NCBI GenBank assembly: GCA_023301015.1
Contig: JALZVI010000286.1
Location: 1 to 5,845, forward strand
Direction: 5' to 3'
Origin: Rickettsiales bacterium
GTDB taxonomy: Bacteria > Pseudomonadota > Alphaproteobacteria > Rickettsiales > 21-14-0-20-44-7
Length of the DNA: 5,845 bases
The notes under the pieces were generated by a model. The model searched no databases and was not told the DNA's origin. It worked only from the letters and a program-made list of their open reading frames with translations. Shown in pieces: positions 5,009-5,845 of the stretch; position 1 is the stretch's first letter, and each line of letters begins with the position of its first letter. The position numbers and the translations under genes are program-made.

Positions 5009-5377
5009 ATGGATCCAGCAACACAAAGCTCGGGGGCAAGCTCCCAAATACAGTCGCAACTAGCCCAAGCAGGTAGCGGTGACGGTAAAATTGGCGGCGT
5101 TGCAAACGCAGTTTTCAATATCAATGGCGTTAATTTATTCGCAACAACTGCAGCAGCTGGGAAATCTATGAGTCTAAATCTCACAGGTTCTTTCCTAGGA
5201 AGCATGAATATGAATACAATGATGGGTGGTAGCAAGCTCGATAAATCACCACTTGGTCACATGATAACAAAAGGTGCAAAACCTCTCGGCAAGACCGATT
5301 TATCAGTCGCAGCAAGTGGCCCTTCATTGCCAACGCCACAAGCACCAGGCGGCAGCGGACAAGCTCTAGGGGCATAA
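5009..5377 (+). CDS. Uncharacterised 122-aa Gly/Ser/Ala-rich protein
   Basis: I do not recognise a family. The protein is rich in Gly, Ser, Ala and Met. It has no Cys, Trp or Tyr and only three Phe (36, 44, 62). Residues 1-30 are polar (Gln/Ser/Gly). Residues 31-66 are moderately hydrophobic (GGVANAVFNINGVNLFATTA, then SLNLTGSFLGSM). MNMNTMMGG (66-74) is Met-rich, and the C-terminal 25 residues are Pro/Gly/Ala-rich. There is no clear signal peptide or transmembrane helix. Evidence for a real gene is a strong promoter exactly before the ATG, and a stop that overlaps the HIG1 start as TAATG. Alternative starts exist inside, notably ATG 5210 with AGGAAG 9 nt before it, but these ignore the promoter. 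Linkage suggests a function with the HIG1 membrane protein, perhaps in the respiratory membrane; this is inference only. Confidence 0.65.
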   Translation: MDPATQSSGASSQIQSQLAQAGSGDGKIGGVANAVFNINGVNLFATTAAAGKSMSLNLTGSFLGSMNMNTMMGGSKLDKSPLGHMITKGAKPLGKTDLSVAASGPSLPTPQAPGGSGQALGA

Positions 5378-5568
5378 TGAAATTCTCAGTCATACTCGTA
5401 ATCGTGCTAATGCTAGCAACCCTCGGCGTTTTGGTCGCTGGACTAATTGTTATGGCACGCGGCGGCGAAGTGAACAAAAAACACGCCAACAAGCTAATGT
5501 CATACCGCGTATGGCTACAAGGCGCCACAATCCTAGCTCTAGCATTCCTAATTATGGACGACGCTTAA
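5377..5568 (+). CDS. HIG1-domain twin-transmembrane protein
   Basis: A 63-aa protein with two hydrophobic helices (about 4-27 and 46-60). They are joined by a short polar loop carrying the HIG1 motif N38-KLM-SYR-V-W-LQ48 after GGEVNKKHA. HIG1 proteins are inner-membrane proteins. The mitochondrial members (Rcf1/HIGD1) associate with cytochrome c oxidase and respiratory supercomplexes, and the family is widespread in Alphaproteobacteria, where the role is less defined. The second helix ends in MDDA. The ATG overlaps the upstream stop by one base (TAATG), with AGGGG 4 nt before it, so translational coupling is likely. It ends 4 bp from the stop of convergent fmt. Length and motif spacing are normal for the bacterial family. 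Confidence 0.88.
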   Translation: MKFSVILVIVLMLATLGVLVAGLIVMARGGEVNKKHANKLMSYRVWLQGATILALAFLIMDDA

Positions 5569-5586
5569 GCGCTCAGCTCAGCTTAA
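5565..5586. terminator. Weak possible hairpin between convergent ends
   Basis: TTAAGC (5565-5570) and GCTTAA (5581-5586) are inverted repeats with a 10-nt loop, covering both stop codons of the convergent HIG1 and fmt genes. The stem is short and lacks a T-run on the + strand, so this is a tentative call. Confidence 0.2.
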
Positions 5587-5845
5587 CCCCAGTAGCAACC
5601 CGGTTTCCCGCTAGAAAATCTTTCGCAGACATCGCTCGCTTTCCAGCCTTTTGCAGGTTCAGAACTCTCAAAGCACCCTGCCCGCAGGCAATCAGCAAAT
5701 TCTCGTCCAGCACCTCGCCCGCAGCGCCCTTGGCATCCACCAGCTCCACCTCAAAAACTTTCACCTTCACCCCGTCAAGCTCAAAATACGCACCCGGAAA
5801 CGGATTTAGCCCACGAATATGGCAATCAATCTCCGCCGCACTCAA
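5573..5845 (-). CDS. fmt: Methionyl-tRNA formyltransferase, C-terminal part
   Basis: The visible 91 codons are the C-terminal domain; the catalytic N-terminal Rossmann part lies beyond 5845. The segment opens with SAAEIDCHIRGLNPFPGAYF, matching the family's S-A-x-x-I-x-x-x-I-R-x-L-x-P-x-P-G-A. It continues with LIACGQGALRVLNLQKAGKRAM and ends with the usual K-D-F-L-x-G near the C-terminus. Fmt formylates Met-tRNAfMet in the cytoplasm for translation initiation; this domain binds the tRNA. The first visible codon is TTG, an internal leucine. The stop is TGA at 5575-5573. The coding strand is G-rich (hand count on the + strand for 5581-5845: 44 G, 99 C). In many bacteria def lies next to fmt, but that side is outside the window. 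Confidence 0.93.
   Translation of the reverse strand: MSAAEIDCHIRGLNPFPGAYFELDGVKVKVFEVELVDAKGAAGEVLDENLLIACGQGALRVLNLQKAGKRAMSAKDFLAGNRVATGVKLS

Noticed and set aside
4789..5235. 148-codon reverse frame over the end of rnhB and the 122-aa gene
   Set aside because: It runs antisense to the conserved C-terminus of RNase HII and through the strong forward promoter; the forward gene has better support.
5181..5528. 115-codon reverse frame opposite the HIG1 gene
   Set aside because: The HIG1 motif on the forward strand is specific; this frame is its shadow.

Overview
The window looks like chromosomal DNA of a flagellated alphaproteobacterium of moderate GC (roughly 45% by eye). Four things suggest this: a HIG1-domain membrane protein typical of Alphaproteobacteria, a single-domain FlgJ-type rod-binding protein without a muramidase domain, a sigma-54-type promoter in front of late flagellar genes, and the alpha-like RNase HII. 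The genus cannot be named from the sequence. No mobile element, CRISPR array, tRNA or rRNA was seen.

Left part (1-3672). The 3' end of a forward gene with a TPR-like start (1-435) converges on a reverse-strand flagellar operon. In transcription order the operon is a FlgJ-type rod-binding protein (3672-3364), a FlgN-type export chaperone (3362-2907) and a large FlgK hook-filament junction protein (2907-442). The genes are packed with a 1-nt gap and then a TAATG overlap. A perfect-looking sigma-54 (-24/-12) element at 3722-3707 would start the mRNA about 24 nt before flgJ. flgL, the usual partner of flgK, is not in the window.

Middle part (3673-3924). A 252-bp intergenic region separates the flagellar operon from the next reverse gene. 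It is unusually rich in GGCC palindromes and short repeats. These could be activator sites for the sigma-54 promoter or a dispersed palindromic repeat. Strand composition also changes across roughly 3.0-3.9 kb. To the left the + strand is G/T-rich whatever the gene direction; to the right this bias is lost or reversed. That pattern is what a replication terminus, or an inversion endpoint, would produce.

Right part (3925-5845). A reverse standalone type II mannose-6-phosphate isomerase-like cupin (4296-3925) is divergent from forward rnhB (RNase HII, 4348-4944); their promoters overlap. Next is a two-gene forward operon: an unrecognised 122-aa Gly/Ser/Ala-rich protein (5009-5377) overlapping by TAATG a 63-aa HIG1 protein (5377-5568). 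Its strong sigma-70-type promoter puts the predicted transcription start on the ATG itself, so the mRNA may be leaderless. The window ends in the 3' part of reverse-strand fmt.

The least explained parts are the 122-aa gene with its leaderless-type promoter and HIG1 partner, and the palindrome-rich intergenic region at the composition switch.
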